From Bacilli bacterium (GTDB lineage Bacteria; Bacillota_I; Bacilli_A; RFN20; CAG-826): 64,000 nt of DNA. The position numbers and the translations under genes are program-made. Below, piece after piece: positions 1-8,684 of the stretch; the first letter of the stretch is position 1, and each line of letters begins with the position of its first letter. The notes under the pieces are model-generated. The model saw only the letters and a list, made by a program, of their open reading frames with translations. It ran no database searches and was not told the DNA's origin. The stretch covers positions 83,643-147,642 of the forward strand of contig JAFUHI010000015.1 in NCBI GenBank assembly GCA_017468925.1, read 5' to 3'.

Positions 1-635
1 GAGTTTTGGAATATTCCAAATATGAAGTCGTTTGCGCATATGACGGAGTGCAAGCGCTGAACAAAATCCACGAAGAGAAATTCGACGGTCTGATTTTGGA
101 CGTAACCATGCCAAGAATGGATGGTTTTGAGGTTGTATCCCAACTAAGAAAAGAGGGAAACGCCATACCGGTTTTAATGTTAACCGCTAGAGCGGAGATT
201 GATGATAAAGTAACAGGGCTTGACGCCGGTGCAGATGATTACATGACAAAGCCGTTTGAGATAAAAGAACTCCTAGCCAGGATCAGAGCGATGCTTAGAA
301 GAAAAGAAAACGAAGTCCATGATGTTTTTAGCATCGGAAACGTCACCTTGGATCCTTCAACAGCAGAATTGAAAGCAATAACTTCTGTAAGATTAAACAA
401 CAAGGAATACCACATGATGGAAACCTTAATAAGAAACAAGAATGTCCTTCTTTCTTCAGAGAGGCTTATGGAGCTTGTTTGGGATTATGACTCCCCTTCC
501 GAGATCAATGTTGTTTGGGCCAATTTATCCTCATTAAGAAAGAAATTAGATGAGATTGGAGCGGATATTACCATAAAAGCAGTCAGAGGAATTGGATACA
601 AACTGGAGCAAAAGAGCAATGATAAAAAAGCTTAG
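1..635 (+). CDS. OmpR/PhoB-family response regulator (5' end cut by window)
   Basis: This is a DNA-binding response regulator of a two-component system. The reading frame is open to the left edge (frame of base 3), so the first 15-20 residues, with the usual acidic pair, lie outside the window. The remaining receiver domain shows the phospho-acceptor Asp in LILDVTMPRMDGFEV, the conserved Thr in LTARAE and the Lys in MTKPFE. A winged-helix Trans_reg_C domain follows (about residues 105-205) and ends in the typical AVRGIGYKLE. The 3' end overlaps the kinase gene by 17 bases, so the two are co-translated. Members of this family bind tandem direct repeats about 11 bp apart; such repeats lie at 2218-2257 and 24077-24106. 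That this protein binds them is inference. Confidence 0.93.
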   Translation, partial: VLEYSKYEVVCAYDGVQALNKIHEEKFDGLILDVTMPRMDGFEVVSQLRKEGNAIPVLMLTARAEIDDKVTGLDAGADDYMTKPFEIKELLARIRAMLRRKENEVHDVFSIGNVTLDPSTAELKAITSVRLNNKEYHMMETLIRNKNVLLSSERLMELVWDYDSPSEINVVWANLSSLRKKLDEIGADITIKAVRGIGYKLEQKSNDKKA

Positions 636-1890
636 AATCAAATTCATGGCCTATGCAATGGCCTCCATTTTTGTTTTCCTCGCTTTGATTTTGGGCGCCA
701 TAAACATCGTCAATTTCGTAAGGGTTGGCGAAGAAGGTGACACAATAACCAAAATGATAATGGAAGAAGGCGGAAAATTCGCGCCAAAAGATGAAGGTGG
801 AGAGCCACCCGCCATCCCAGAAGGAGATTCCTCGATGGCCCCTTCTTCTGAAGGTGAAATCGGCCCAGGACAAAGAGGTCCCGATTCTCCCGAGACAAGA
901 GACTCAACAAGATATTTCACCGCGGTTATAGATAGCAATGGCAATGGAACTATTCTAGAAGGCGCATTCCATATATCTTCTTTTTCAGAAAACCAAGCAA
1001 CTGAATGGGCCAAAACACTTGTTGGAAAAGAAAAAGGCTGGTCAAAGACCAACTATAGATACAGGACATATACGTTAAATAATGATGGAAACACATACGT
1101 GACCGTCATCGATATGTCTAGAGAATTAGATCCATCTTACCGTATTCTGTGGGCGTCTTTAGGTGGCACGGGTGTTGGCCTAATCATATCTTTCATCGCA
1201 TTGATATTCGTATCAAAATGGATGGTCAAGCCGATTGAAGAAAGCAACAAAAAACAAAAAAGATTCATTTCCGATGCATCTCATGAATTAAAGACTCCTT
1301 TAACCATCATCTCAGCAAATAACGAGATATTAGAAATCGAACACGGAGAAAATGAGATGACAAGAACCATCGACAAGCAAGTGAAGAGACTAAACGAGAT
1401 GGTCAAGAACCTCAATTCTTTAGCAAAGCTAGACGAAGGCATCCCAGAGAAATTCACAGAGGTCAAATTGAGCGAGATCGCTAGTGAATTATGCGAGGTG
1501 TTCGAAGGCAATTTCGCCAAAAAAGGACTGAGATTTGACAAGAAAATCGATGATAACCTTGTGATAAACGGAAATGACCAACTCATCTCAAAATTAATTG
1601 CGATTTTCCTTGATAACGCGGCTAAATACGCGAATACGTACGCATGCTTAAGTGTTATTAAAGATGGTTCAAGAATACTAATAAAATGCGAAAACGACGC
1701 CGAAGGAATAAAAGAAGGTTCCTTAGACATGGTTATGGAAAGATTCTATAGAAGCGAGAACGCACGCGCTTCTTCAGTTGAAGGATCTGGAATAGGTTTA
1801 TCAATTGCAAAAGAAATCGTTCTTGCCCACAAGGGTAGGATATATGCCTCAGGGCATGATGGTATTTTCACAATCAAAGCCGAGTTTTAA
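619..1890 (+). CDS. sensor histidine kinase
   Basis: This is the membrane sensor kinase partner of the upstream regulator. The ATG at 619 is chosen because GGAG at 605-608 sits about 10 bases before it; an upstream in-frame TTG at 592 has no ribosome site. The protein has TM1 (about residues 9-31), an extracellular segment of about 130 residues rich in Pro, Glu and Gly, TM2 (about 175-200), then an H-box with SHELKTPLTII, an N-box LDNAAKYAN, a slightly degenerate G1 box (ENDAEGI), an F-box and a G2 box GSGIGLSIAKE. All catalytic boxes needed for phosphotransfer look intact. The extracellular part is too short and acidic to match a known ligand-binding fold by eye. The next operon starts about 400 bases downstream and is the obvious candidate target. 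Confidence 0.93.
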   Translation: MIKKLRIKFMAYAMASIFVFLALILGAINIVNFVRVGEEGDTITKMIMEEGGKFAPKDEGGEPPAIPEGDSSMAPSSEGEIGPGQRGPDSPETRDSTRYFTAVIDSNGNGTILEGAFHISSFSENQATEWAKTLVGKEKGWSKTNYRYRTYTLNNDGNTYVTVIDMSRELDPSYRILWASLGGTGVGLIISFIALIFVSKWMVKPIEESNKKQKRFISDASHELKTPLTIISANNEILEIEHGENEMTRTIDKQVKRLNEMVKNLNSLAKLDEGIPEKFTEVKLSEIASELCEVFEGNFAKKGLRFDKKIDDNLVINGNDQLISKLIAIFLDNAAKYANTYACLSVIKDGSRILIKCENDAEGIKEGSLDMVMERFYRSENARASSVEGSGIGLSIAKEIVLAHKGRIYASGHDGIFTIKAEF

Positions 1891-2039
1891 TAAGTAATCC
1901 CGTTAGTTAAAAACCGAAAATTAATTTTTGATTATTGCTATGTGAGCTACTAGATCTTGATTGTGATGGCGGGGCGCACACTACAATTTTCCTGTCTTCT
2001 TGTTTTGTTTAGGTTTTGCAGCAAACTTTACTTAAATCT

Positions 2040-2165
2040 CAGTAAGATCAGTAAGATTATCAGTAAGATTATTGCCAAAACCAGTAAGAATAATTCTAAA
2101 ATCAGTAAGATTATTTGCATTTTCAGTAAGAATGTTGTCAAAACCAGTAAGAATAATCAAAAGCG
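2040..2165 (+). repeat. CAGTAAGA direct-repeat array with 21-bp period
   Basis: Seven copies of CAGTAAG(A) start at 2040, 2049, 2061, 2082, 2103, 2124 and 2145. Apart from the extra copy at 2049, the step is exactly 21 bp, two helical turns, so the copies face the same side of the DNA. After the core, the 13-base remainder is only loosely kept (often ATTATT or AATAAT, then AAAA). This suits a multi-site protein-binding array or an iteron-like element better than a selfish repeat. The same 21-bp step could encode a heptad peptide starting with Ser-Lys, but no ribosome site supports translation. Confidence 0.8.
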
Positions 2166-2217
2166 TCAACTGGTTGAATAGAACCAACACCAAGTCAAAA
2201 ATATAATTTTTTTTAAA

Positions 2218-2273
2218 TTTTAAGTAAATTTTAACTTTGATTTTAAGTTGTTTTTAAACTTGCCTTTTATTCT
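2218..2273 (+). promoter_or_regulatory. tandem TTTTAAST operator and promoter of the VTC operon
   Basis: TTTTAAGT (2218), TTTTAACT (2229), TTTTAAGT (2241) and TTTTAAAC (2252) form a direct repeat with steps of 11, 12 and 11 bp. This is the arrangement bound by dimers of OmpR/PhoB-family regulators. The last repeat is followed at the same distance as in the 24-kb promoter by GCCTTTTA and a weak -10 box. Translation starts at 2295 behind AAGGAGG. The regulator encoded at 1-635 is the natural candidate to bind here. Confidence 0.7.
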
Positions 2274-2294
2274 ATGGTCAAGGAGGCAAGAAAG

Positions 2295-3053
2295 ATGGCA
2301 ATAACAGTCATGCAAAGAAAAGAAATCAAGTATCTTCTCACAAAAGAACAAGTCGAATATTTGGTTGAGGCATTAAAGCCATTCATGGAAGTAGACCAAT
2401 ACGGGAAAACATCCATTGCCTCCCTCTACTATGACACTCCGGATTATCGCTTGATCAGGACTTCCATCGAGAAACCAGCCTTCAAGGAGAAGCTTAGACT
2501 CAGGTCATACGGCTTAGCCAAAGAAGGATCCACTCTCTACTTGGAACTAAAGAGGAAGGCGTACGGAATTGTCTACAAGAGAAGGGTTGCCACCACTAGC
2601 AAGGATGTAGACAACTTCATAAACAAAGAAGGCTATGTCTGCGGAGATGGTCAAATCGGTAGAGAAATCAAATACTTCAGAGACTTCTACAAAGACCTGG
2701 TCCCAGCCTGCCTAATCATCTATGACAGGGTCGCCTACTTCCAAAGAGATGGAGACTTAAGGTTAACGATTGATTATAACCCTCGTTATAGAGTCGATGA
2801 CTTAAATCTCACCACATCAATGGAGGGGAAATCGCTTCTCCCAGAAGGATCGGCGATCCTAGAAGTCAAAGTCCAAGATGCGATGCCTCTATGGCTAACA
2901 AGAATCTTGGATGAAGGCAAAATCTACAAATCGTCATTCTCCAAATATGGAGAGGCTTACAAGAAACAATTAGCCAATGTCAAATCAAAGGAGGAAAAAC
3001 AATGGAAAACATCTTCGACACAATCTTCACAACTGATTCTTCAGGGAATCTAA
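2295..3053 (+). CDS. VTC-domain protein (polyphosphate polymerase-like)
   Basis: A 252-residue cytosolic protein of the VTC family, the tunnel-shaped triphosphate-tunnel-metalloenzyme fold whose yeast member Vtc4 makes polyphosphate. The ATG at 2295 is used because AAGGAGG (2280-2286) lies 8 bases upstream. The basic and acidic tunnel residues are recognisable in RKEIKYLL, KLRLRSYG (Arg-x-Arg), LELKRK with KRR, ILEVKV, and the C-terminal SSFSKY. Bacterial VTC proteins of this length usually sit next to DUF4956 membrane proteins, as here, and their product is not firmly known. The 3' end overlaps the DUF4956 gene by 52 bases in another frame, so the last 17 residues are encoded by shared DNA. 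A polyphosphate or other nucleotide-derived polymer is likely but inferred. Confidence 0.85.
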   Translation: MAITVMQRKEIKYLLTKEQVEYLVEALKPFMEVDQYGKTSIASLYYDTPDYRLIRTSIEKPAFKEKLRLRSYGLAKEGSTLYLELKRKAYGIVYKRRVATTSKDVDNFINKEGYVCGDGQIGREIKYFRDFYKDLVPACLIIYDRVAYFQRDGDLRLTIDYNPRYRVDDLNLTTSMEGKSLLPEGSAILEVKVQDAMPLWLTRILDEGKIYKSSFSKYGEAYKKQLANVKSKEEKQWKTSSTQSSQLILQGI

Positions 3054-3700
3054 CAATGACGGTAGCCACTTTCTTCATAATGGCTGGCGCCGCTCTAGCA
3101 TCTGGCATCATCTTCGCCTGGATCATGTCATTCAGGGTCAGAAGCAATAAGCGTTTCTTCATCGTTAACGCTATTCTCCCGGTGCTTATTGCCTGCATCA
3201 TAGGATTCGTGAATGGCAATATTGGCGTGGGAGTCGCAGTCGGTGGAGCATTCGCCCTCATCAGATTCCGCTCTGCGCAGAGCACAGCCGATGAATTAGC
3301 TTCAGTCTTAATCACCATGGCAGGAGGCGTCGCATTCGGCACAGGATATGTCGCGTATGGGGTGCTCATCATGGTGGGAGTTGGCCTATTATACTTCGGC
3401 ATCTCTATGCTCCCGATCTGGAAACACAAGAGCTTCGCTGAAGAAAAACTCTTAAAAATCACCATCCCGGAGTCACTTGATTATAGCGAAGTGTTCAATG
3501 AGACATTCTCCCACTATCTCAAAGAGAATGAATTGGTTGGAGTGAAAACCACAAATATGGGATCGATGTTCAAATTGTCCTTCAGAATCAAGATGAAAAA
3601 CCCAAAAGAAGAAAAAGAGCTCATCGATGAATTGAGAACGATGAACGGAAATCTAGAAATCTCGTTATTGCCATACGTTGAGGCAAATAACACCTTATAA
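3002..3700 (+). CDS. DUF4956 family membrane protein
   Basis: A 232-residue integral membrane protein with about four transmembrane segments in its N-terminal 140 residues, including a Gly/Ala-rich stretch around NIGVGVAVGGAFALIRFRS that is typical of DUF4956. A soluble C-terminal domain of about 80 residues follows. Its ribosome site AAGGAGG lies inside the end of the VTC gene and the two genes overlap by 52 bases, so tight translational coupling is expected. DUF4956 and VTC proteins are known genomic partners. A role for this protein as the channel or membrane anchor of a VTC-made polymer is inference. Confidence 0.85.
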   Translation: MENIFDTIFTTDSSGNLTMTVATFFIMAGAALASGIIFAWIMSFRVRSNKRFFIVNAILPVLIACIIGFVNGNIGVGVAVGGAFALIRFRSAQSTADELASVLITMAGGVAFGTGYVAYGVLIMVGVGLLYFGISMLPIWKHKSFAEEKLLKITIPESLDYSEVFNETFSHYLKENELVGVKTTNMGSMFKLSFRIKMKNPKEEKELIDELRTMNGNLEISLLPYVEANNTL

Positions 3701-3713
3701 GGAGGAAACGGCA

Positions 3714-5438
3714 ATGAAATTAAATAAACATCTACTAGTATTAGCTGCATCACTATTATTAGCGTCATGCGGAAGCATCACTTCCTCTAACACAAATGGC
3801 GGCTCTGCTTCTCAAGACTATGATGTTGTGACATCTGTATCAGTCGACTCCAGCCAATGGGGCAACGCGGATAGCAAAGATGTTACCGATGAAGATGCCG
3901 ATGCAACAATCACATTAAACGGAACATCGGCATCCACTGACGATACAACGAGAGTGTCCATCGATTCTTCGACGATCACAATCACATCCAAAGGCATATA
4001 TAGGGTAAGCGGATCAAGCTCGAACCTGACGATTGTCGTGAATGATACGACCAAATCCGGCAACATCTATCTGGTGTTTGATAATGTCGCAATGACACAT
4101 TCAAGCTTCGCTACCCTCTATGCTAAATCGGCGGATAAAGTCATCGTCCAATTGGTAGGAGAAAACTCTTTCAAGAACACCGGATCATACGTGCAAATCG
4201 ATTCCGATAAAACTGTTGATGGGGCCGTCTTCTCTTCAGATGACATTACCTTCAACGGAGAAGGCTCGCTTGAGGTTGCATCAACCGACCACGGCATTGT
4301 CGCCAAAGACGACTTCAAGATGACTGGAGGCACAATAGAGATCACCGCCACAAATAAAGGGGTGGACGCCAGTGATTCGGCAAGGTTCGGAGGAGGGAGC
4401 CTAACCATCAATTCCGGAACCGATGGAATCCACGTTGAAAATGATGAATTAGATGGATACATCTATGTTGAAGATGGCGACATAAATATCACTTCAACAG
4501 GAGGCGATGGAATCTATTCTTGTGGCAAAATAAGCCTGATTGGCGGGGATATTGAAGTAATATCTGGCGGAGGCTCAAGCAAATCAAAGAATAGCTCCTT
4601 ATCCACAAAAGGCGTCAAATCAGATGGTGCGATCGAGATTGGCTCAACATCCGTAGAGGTCTCTTCAAATGATGATGCAATCCATGCGGCCGGTTCCATC
4701 TCAATAACAAATGGGGATGTCGAAGTCTCCAGCAGCGATGATGGAATCCATTCGGATGCAACCCTAGCCATATCTGGCGGCGAAGTGAGTGTCACGAAAT
4801 CTTATGAAGGGTTGGAAGCTGAAACCGTAAATATCTCAGGAGGGACAGTAAGCGTTGTCGCTAGCGATGATGGCATAAATGCCGCAGGCGGAAGCGATTC
4901 GCAATCAAGTGAAACACATGATTGGAGGCAAGGAAGCAGCGCGACCGGAACACTTAAAATCAGCGGAGGCAATATCTATATCAATGCCTCTGGTGATGGA
5001 CTAGATACCAACGGCAGCATGTACATCAGCGGTGGCTACACAATCGTTGAAGGTCCAACCAATGGAGGAAATGGTGCTTTAGATAAAGGTGATGGATCAA
5101 ATTGCGTTGCCTCCATAACCGGTGGAACTGTCTTAGCGATCGGCACAACCGATATGGCAATCAACTTCGATTCCGGTTCACAATGCTCAGGGTTGGTGTC
5201 ATTATCTGGATCGAGCGGCACAACCATCTCAGTGAATGATGGGTCTGGGTTCTCCTTCACCGCAAGCAAATCATTCGCCTGCGCAGTCTATTCTTCTTCA
5301 TATATGTCAAAAGGGAACTCATACACGATCACTGCGGGCAGCTCCACTGCTACTATGAACTTCTCTTCCAGCCTTTATTATTCAAATATTTCTGGAGGCA
5401 TGGGCGGAGGTGGTATGACGCCTGGAGGCCGCCGGTAA
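3714..5438 (+). CDS. Cthe_2159/DUF4353-type carbohydrate-binding lipoprotein
   Basis: A 574-residue surface lipoprotein. The ATG at 3714 follows AAGGAGG by 8 bases. The signal peptide ends in a lipobox (LLLASCGS). The mature protein is a Ser/Gly/Asp-rich series of short beta-helix turns with repeated DGI(H/N/Y) and ISGG motifs (about residues 170-460) and ends in a Gly/Met-rich tail (GGMGGGGMTPGGRR). This is the pattern of the Cthe_2159 family, whose founding member binds acidic plant polysaccharides. It is the third gene of the VTC operon, 13 bases after the DUF4956 gene. It may anchor or nucleate the extracellular polymer made by that operon. A longer paralogue lies at 21849-24041. Confidence 0.85.
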   Translation: MKLNKHLLVLAASLLLASCGSITSSNTNGGSASQDYDVVTSVSVDSSQWGNADSKDVTDEDADATITLNGTSASTDDTTRVSIDSSTITITSKGIYRVSGSSSNLTIVVNDTTKSGNIYLVFDNVAMTHSSFATLYAKSADKVIVQLVGENSFKNTGSYVQIDSDKTVDGAVFSSDDITFNGEGSLEVASTDHGIVAKDDFKMTGGTIEITATNKGVDASDSARFGGGSLTINSGTDGIHVENDELDGYIYVEDGDINITSTGGDGIYSCGKISLIGGDIEVISGGGSSKSKNSSLSTKGVKSDGAIEIGSTSVEVSSNDDAIHAAGSISITNGDVEVSSSDDGIHSDATLAISGGEVSVTKSYEGLEAETVNISGGTVSVVASDDGINAAGGSDSQSSETHDWRQGSSATGTLKISGGNIYINASGDGLDTNGSMYISGGYTIVEGPTNGGNGALDKGDGSNCVASITGGTVLAIGTTDMAINFDSGSQCSGLVSLSGSSGTTISVNDGSGFSFTASKSFACAVYSSSYMSKGNSYTITAGSSTATMNFSSSLYYSNISGGMGGGGMTPGGRR

Positions 5439-5451
5439 ATATAACTTCTTA

Positions 5452-5479
5452 AAGCCATCGAAAAATCGGTGGCTTTTTT
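5452..5479 (+). terminator. rho-independent terminator of VTC operon
   Basis: A 10-bp stem (AAGCCATCGA against TCGGTGGCTT, with one G-T pair) and an AAAA loop are followed by six T residues, 14 bases after the DUF4353-type gene. It closes the VTC operon before the minus-strand lipase genes. Confidence 0.9.
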
Positions 5480-5597
5480 AGTGCAGTTCATAAAAAATTC
5501 ATAACATTTTCGATTCAAAAATATAACATATGTTATGATTTCGATTTTAATCAACTTAAAAACTTTGATTTATAAAACTATGTTTTATAGTTAAATA

Positions 5598-7241
5598 CTA
5601 TATCGTAACAAGATTATTGTGAAACATCGTATACATCATTTCAGGAGTGTGCATTACGGTCATGTATTTGGCATTTTCCATCATGGTTCCAATATCGCCA
5701 AATAAATCAGATCCTTCGGTGTTGTAATTGCCAAGCAATGTGTACACTAGCTTCTGAATCACAGCGGAATGTTCCTTGAGTTCAGCATCTTCTTCCTCGT
5801 TAAAGGTTAATCCGATTGACTCCAAAGCGGGTTTTAGGATTTTATACACCGAATCCTTGGTGTTGAATAAAATACCGAGGATATTTCCTATCATCGACGA
5901 AAGATTGTCCTCAAAATATGCGCCAAGAGCGTCTTTTTGCTGTTTTGTGAGGCCATTGTAAATGTTAAATGCGTACATGATTGTGGGTTCAAAATTATCA
6001 ACATAATTTTCTCTTGTGCTGATATCAAGATATTTGGTGTCGGTCCTTTCCGCCAACAAATTCGTGAAAAGGGAATTATATAAATCGAGGATCGACGTAT
6101 ATGTTGGGTTTTCAACGTCTTTCGGTTTGAAATCAAGCGACATGCTTTTCTGCGCAAATGGCTTTATGACAATATCTTCGTCGTATTCATTGAGAAGTGT
6201 TAGCTCATTGTCGTCATGGAGAACTATATCGGTTCCGCATCTTTTGAGATTATACGCTGACGGGGCGACTTGGGTGACTCCATCATATAGGTGGATGATG
6301 TTATAGATGTTTTCGTAATCAGAAACGTTATCCGCGGTCAATCCTTTCGGCGTGGCGAAAGTGTAGACGAATGTATTCCCTTTATCCAAATCCCATGGGC
6401 AAATCCCAGAGTCGATTTCGTCATTAATTTTCGCACCAAGGAGATTGGCGATGGCGCCACCTCTGGAATACCCAGTTATCCATAGTTTTAATCGGGCGTC
6501 TGACACACTATTTGAAATATATTGCGAAAGTCCATCGTACACCATCTGCATGCCGCTATTAAACCCAGAAGCGTTGCCAGTTTTGCCAAGTTTGAAGTTC
6601 CCTTTCATCTCATCGCCATAATCGAATCCGCGAATCGCAACAGCAACCAACTCGATGTCATCGAAATGTCTATGCCCCAAAGCGAAACCAGCCGTGTCTT
6701 CTGTCTCGTTTTCTTTGAAATATTCATTGATGTAGATATCGTCGAAATGCATCTTTTCCATGAAGGATTCGACATTTTCATATCCTTCAACATCCATTGA
6801 CTCTTCTTCTGCATTTTCTGGTTCGACATAATCTAATGGGCCAGTTGCCACAGATAGACCGAGCGATAATGCCGCTAAATCAACATCAAAAACGCTTGAA
6901 TCATGGAGAAAATAATCATTTTTATAAACATGCGTCTCGGAGTAAATCTTATATTCGTCCAATTCCTCCTCTTCTTGAGTCTCTTCGTTGATTTTGCTCA
7001 CGTGAACCATGTTGCCTTGATATTCGTGATCGAAAACATATTCTGTTGGTTCGGGAATCGTCGATTCGCTTGATTCGCTTGATTCGCTTGATTCGCTTGT
7101 TTCTGAAGAAATGACGCTAGAAGTCGTTTCATCGCTAGAGGACAAAAGCGATTCTGACGATGAACTCTCTTTCGGCGTCCTTGGCCCACAGCCTGCTAGT
7201 GCCAATATTATTGGCAAAGACAATAGCAATAATTTTCTCAT
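5598..7241 (-). CDS. class-3-type lipase lipoprotein (catalytic Ser present)
   Basis: A 547-residue secreted lipoprotein (lipobox ALAGCGP) with a Ser/Glu-rich linker (about residues 25-65) and a lipase/alpha-beta-hydrolase domain. The nucleophile elbow is GYSRGG with Ser259 (codon 6465-6467). A downstream Asp (YDGVTQVAP) and a His in VMHTPEMMY are plausible triad partners. Class 3 lipases act on acylglycerols, so a role in degrading host or dietary lipid at the cell surface is likely but inferred. The ATG overlaps the stop of the upstream gene (ATGA, 7238-7241), so it is translated with its serine-less paralogue. The linker is encoded by four exact copies of a 9-bp repeat (7063-7098). Confidence 0.75.
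   Translation of the reverse strand: MRKLLLLSLPIILALAGCGPRTPKESSSSESLLSSSDETTSSVISSETSESSESSESSESTIPEPTEYVFDHEYQGNMVHVSKINEETQEEEELDEYKIYSETHVYKNDYFLHDSSVFDVDLAALSLGLSVATGPLDYVEPENAEEESMDVEGYENVESFMEKMHFDDIYINEYFKENETEDTAGFALGHRHFDDIELVAVAIRGFDYGDEMKGNFKLGKTGNASGFNSGMQMVYDGLSQYISNSVSDARLKLWITGYSRGGAIANLLGAKINDEIDSGICPWDLDKGNTFVYTFATPKGLTADNVSDYENIYNIIHLYDGVTQVAPSAYNLKRCGTDIVLHDDNELTLLNEYDEDIVIKPFAQKSMSLDFKPKDVENPTYTSILDLYNSLFTNLLAERTDTKYLDISTRENYVDNFEPTIMYAFNIYNGLTKQQKDALGAYFEDNLSSMIGNILGILFNTKDSVYKILKPALESIGLTFNEEEDAELKEHSAVIQKLVYTLLGNYNTEGSDLFGDIGTMMENAKYMTVMHTPEMMYTMFHNNLVTI
7063..7098 (-). repeat. four perfect tandem 9-bp repeats in the lipase linker
   Basis: GATTCGCTT is repeated four times without change and encodes Ser-Glu-Ser units in the linker after the lipobox. 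Exact tandem repeats of 9 bp can gain or lose units by slippage without shifting the frame, so the linker length may vary between strains. Confidence 0.9.
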
Positions 7242-8677
7242 TTCCTTTCCTCCACTGGGGTATTGTTTATTTCAGCGCTTAATAATACGCTTAACATCTC
7301 TGGTGTATGCATAGCCTCAATATATCTTCTGTTACCGAAACCAGTAGCCACATCATCTAAAGGCGTATCGTCATATAGATATATCATATATAGCAATAAT
7401 TGGGCGGTTTTGCAGTGTTTTTTAAGCTCTTCTTTATTGTAGTCACAATGAACATAATCTAAAGCAGGATAAAGCATCTCATATAATGTATCCTCTTTGT
7501 TGAACATCAAATAAACGGCCTGAGATGGAGAGAAATGTTCCGTTAAATAATCTTCTGCCCCGTCTAATTGTTCTTCACTTAAGCTATAAAACATATCGAA
7601 TCCGTATAAGGCCGCACTTTGAACATCTTTGACATATTCTTCTCTTGTGGCCATAGAAAATTCATAGTCCTCACGCTTCGTGAACAACACATCACATATG
7701 TGGGAATAGAAAATTGATATGTCATAATATGGATCTTTCGCATCCACGTAATCTACTGTTTTTTCAATAACCAGTTCTTTTGAACAAAAGTCTTCAAAAG
7801 GCAATGTTGGATCAAATTTTCTGATGAGGGAGATACAATCTTCTCTATATAAGTCATGGTCCACTCCGCACCTCTTTAATCCATATTGTTCGGGCGGGGC
7901 AAGAAGAATTATGTCTTTGCTATTGAAAACGTTATGTACATTTAGGTTCTTAGAAGTGATGGATGCATCAATAGAGGGGTTCGCTTGCATCGTGTAAAAA
8001 TAGGCGTCTTCCTCCAATAAGTTCAATTCACTCTCTGGGGAGGCGATTTCTTCGTCGATTATGTAGCCTAGATTATTTGTAATAGATCCTCCTCTCGCAA
8101 ATCCGGTTACCCAAAGTTTGAAATAGCTATCATTTAGGGCGTTTTTGCGGAGATATTCACCCAAACCCTCACGGATTTTGTGTGCATTCTCATGATATCC
8201 TTGGTGATGGCCCTCTTCTCCCAAAAGGAAATTATTCGCCATCTCTTGGCCGTATTTGAAGCTTCTAACTACAACGCTGACAACTTCTTTTTCGCCGATT
8301 TTCTTGTGGGCTAAAGCGTATCCAATTGTGTTCTTGGTTGTTGGCAAGAAATAATCATCGGAGAAGGTCACATCTTCAAATCCCATTTTCTTATAGAATT
8401 TCTTGACTTGAAATTCGCTTGGTATCGCTTCTTGCTCATTTTGGTTTGTGTTGGTCTCTACGGTGGTGAGACATAAACCTAATGAAAGCCTAGCTAAATT
8501 TGAGTCGTATTCATATGATGAATGGGAAAAATATGAATCATCAAAATAGAACCTCTCCTTATAGTTATCATGGTGATAAATATAAGAAGGGTATGTTAGC
8601 TCAACATAGTTGTCATTATTTTGGCAACCGGATGCAAATGGTATTAATAGAGCAAACACCAAAAATTTATGTTTCAT
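7238..8677 (-). CDS. lipase-like lipoprotein lacking the catalytic serine
   Basis: A 479-residue lipoprotein (lipobox FASGCQ) homologous to the lipase encoded just downstream; both share blocks such as LSLGL, LKRCG(T/V)D and MHTPEM. The nucleophile elbow reads GFARGG: Ala194 (GCG, 8096-8098) stands where the paralogue has Ser259. The Asp and His positions are kept. The rest of the domain is well preserved and the frame is open, so it looks like a selected pseudoenzyme, for example a binding partner or substrate presenter for the active lipase. It is the first gene of the pair and overlaps the lipase gene by 4 bases. It probably has a leaderless mRNA, because a TATAAT box sits 7 bases before the ATG and no ribosome site is present. 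Confidence 0.75.
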   Translation of the reverse strand: MKHKFLVFALLIPFASGCQNNDNYVELTYPSYIYHHDNYKERFYFDDSYFSHSSYEYDSNLARLSLGLCLTTVETNTNQNEQEAIPSEFQVKKFYKKMGFEDVTFSDDYFLPTTKNTIGYALAHKKIGEKEVVSVVVRSFKYGQEMANNFLLGEEGHHQGYHENAHKIREGLGEYLRKNALNDSYFKLWVTGFARGGSITNNLGYIIDEEIASPESELNLLEEDAYFYTMQANPSIDASITSKNLNVHNVFNSKDIILLAPPEQYGLKRCGVDHDLYREDCISLIRKFDPTLPFEDFCSKELVIEKTVDYVDAKDPYYDISIFYSHICDVLFTKREDYEFSMATREEYVKDVQSAALYGFDMFYSLSEEQLDGAEDYLTEHFSPSQAVYLMFNKEDTLYEMLYPALDYVHCDYNKEELKKHCKTAQLLLYMIYLYDDTPLDDVATGFGNRRYIEAMHTPEMLSVLLSAEINNTPVEERK

Positions 8678-8684
8678 ATCGAAA

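Larger units (their letters stand above)
1891..2294 (+). other. 404-bp control region between kinase and VTC operon
   Basis: No convincing gene lies here. The stretch is AT-rich and holds two separate sets of direct repeats, at 2040-2165 and 2218-2257, listed separately. A candidate -10 box (TATTCT, about 2268-2273) follows the second set. No clear terminator was seen after the kinase gene. A 74-codon open frame (1957-2181) crosses the first repeat set and is probably a by-product of the repeats. Confidence 0.6.

Noticed and set aside
1957..2181. 74-codon frame with Ser-Lys heptads
   Set aside because: No ribosome site, and the heptads follow from the 21-bp DNA repeat. The DNA repeat explains it better.
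3818..5269. Long minus-strand frames inside the first DUF4353-type gene
   Set aside because: Low-complexity shadows of the repetitive coding strand; no ribosome sites.
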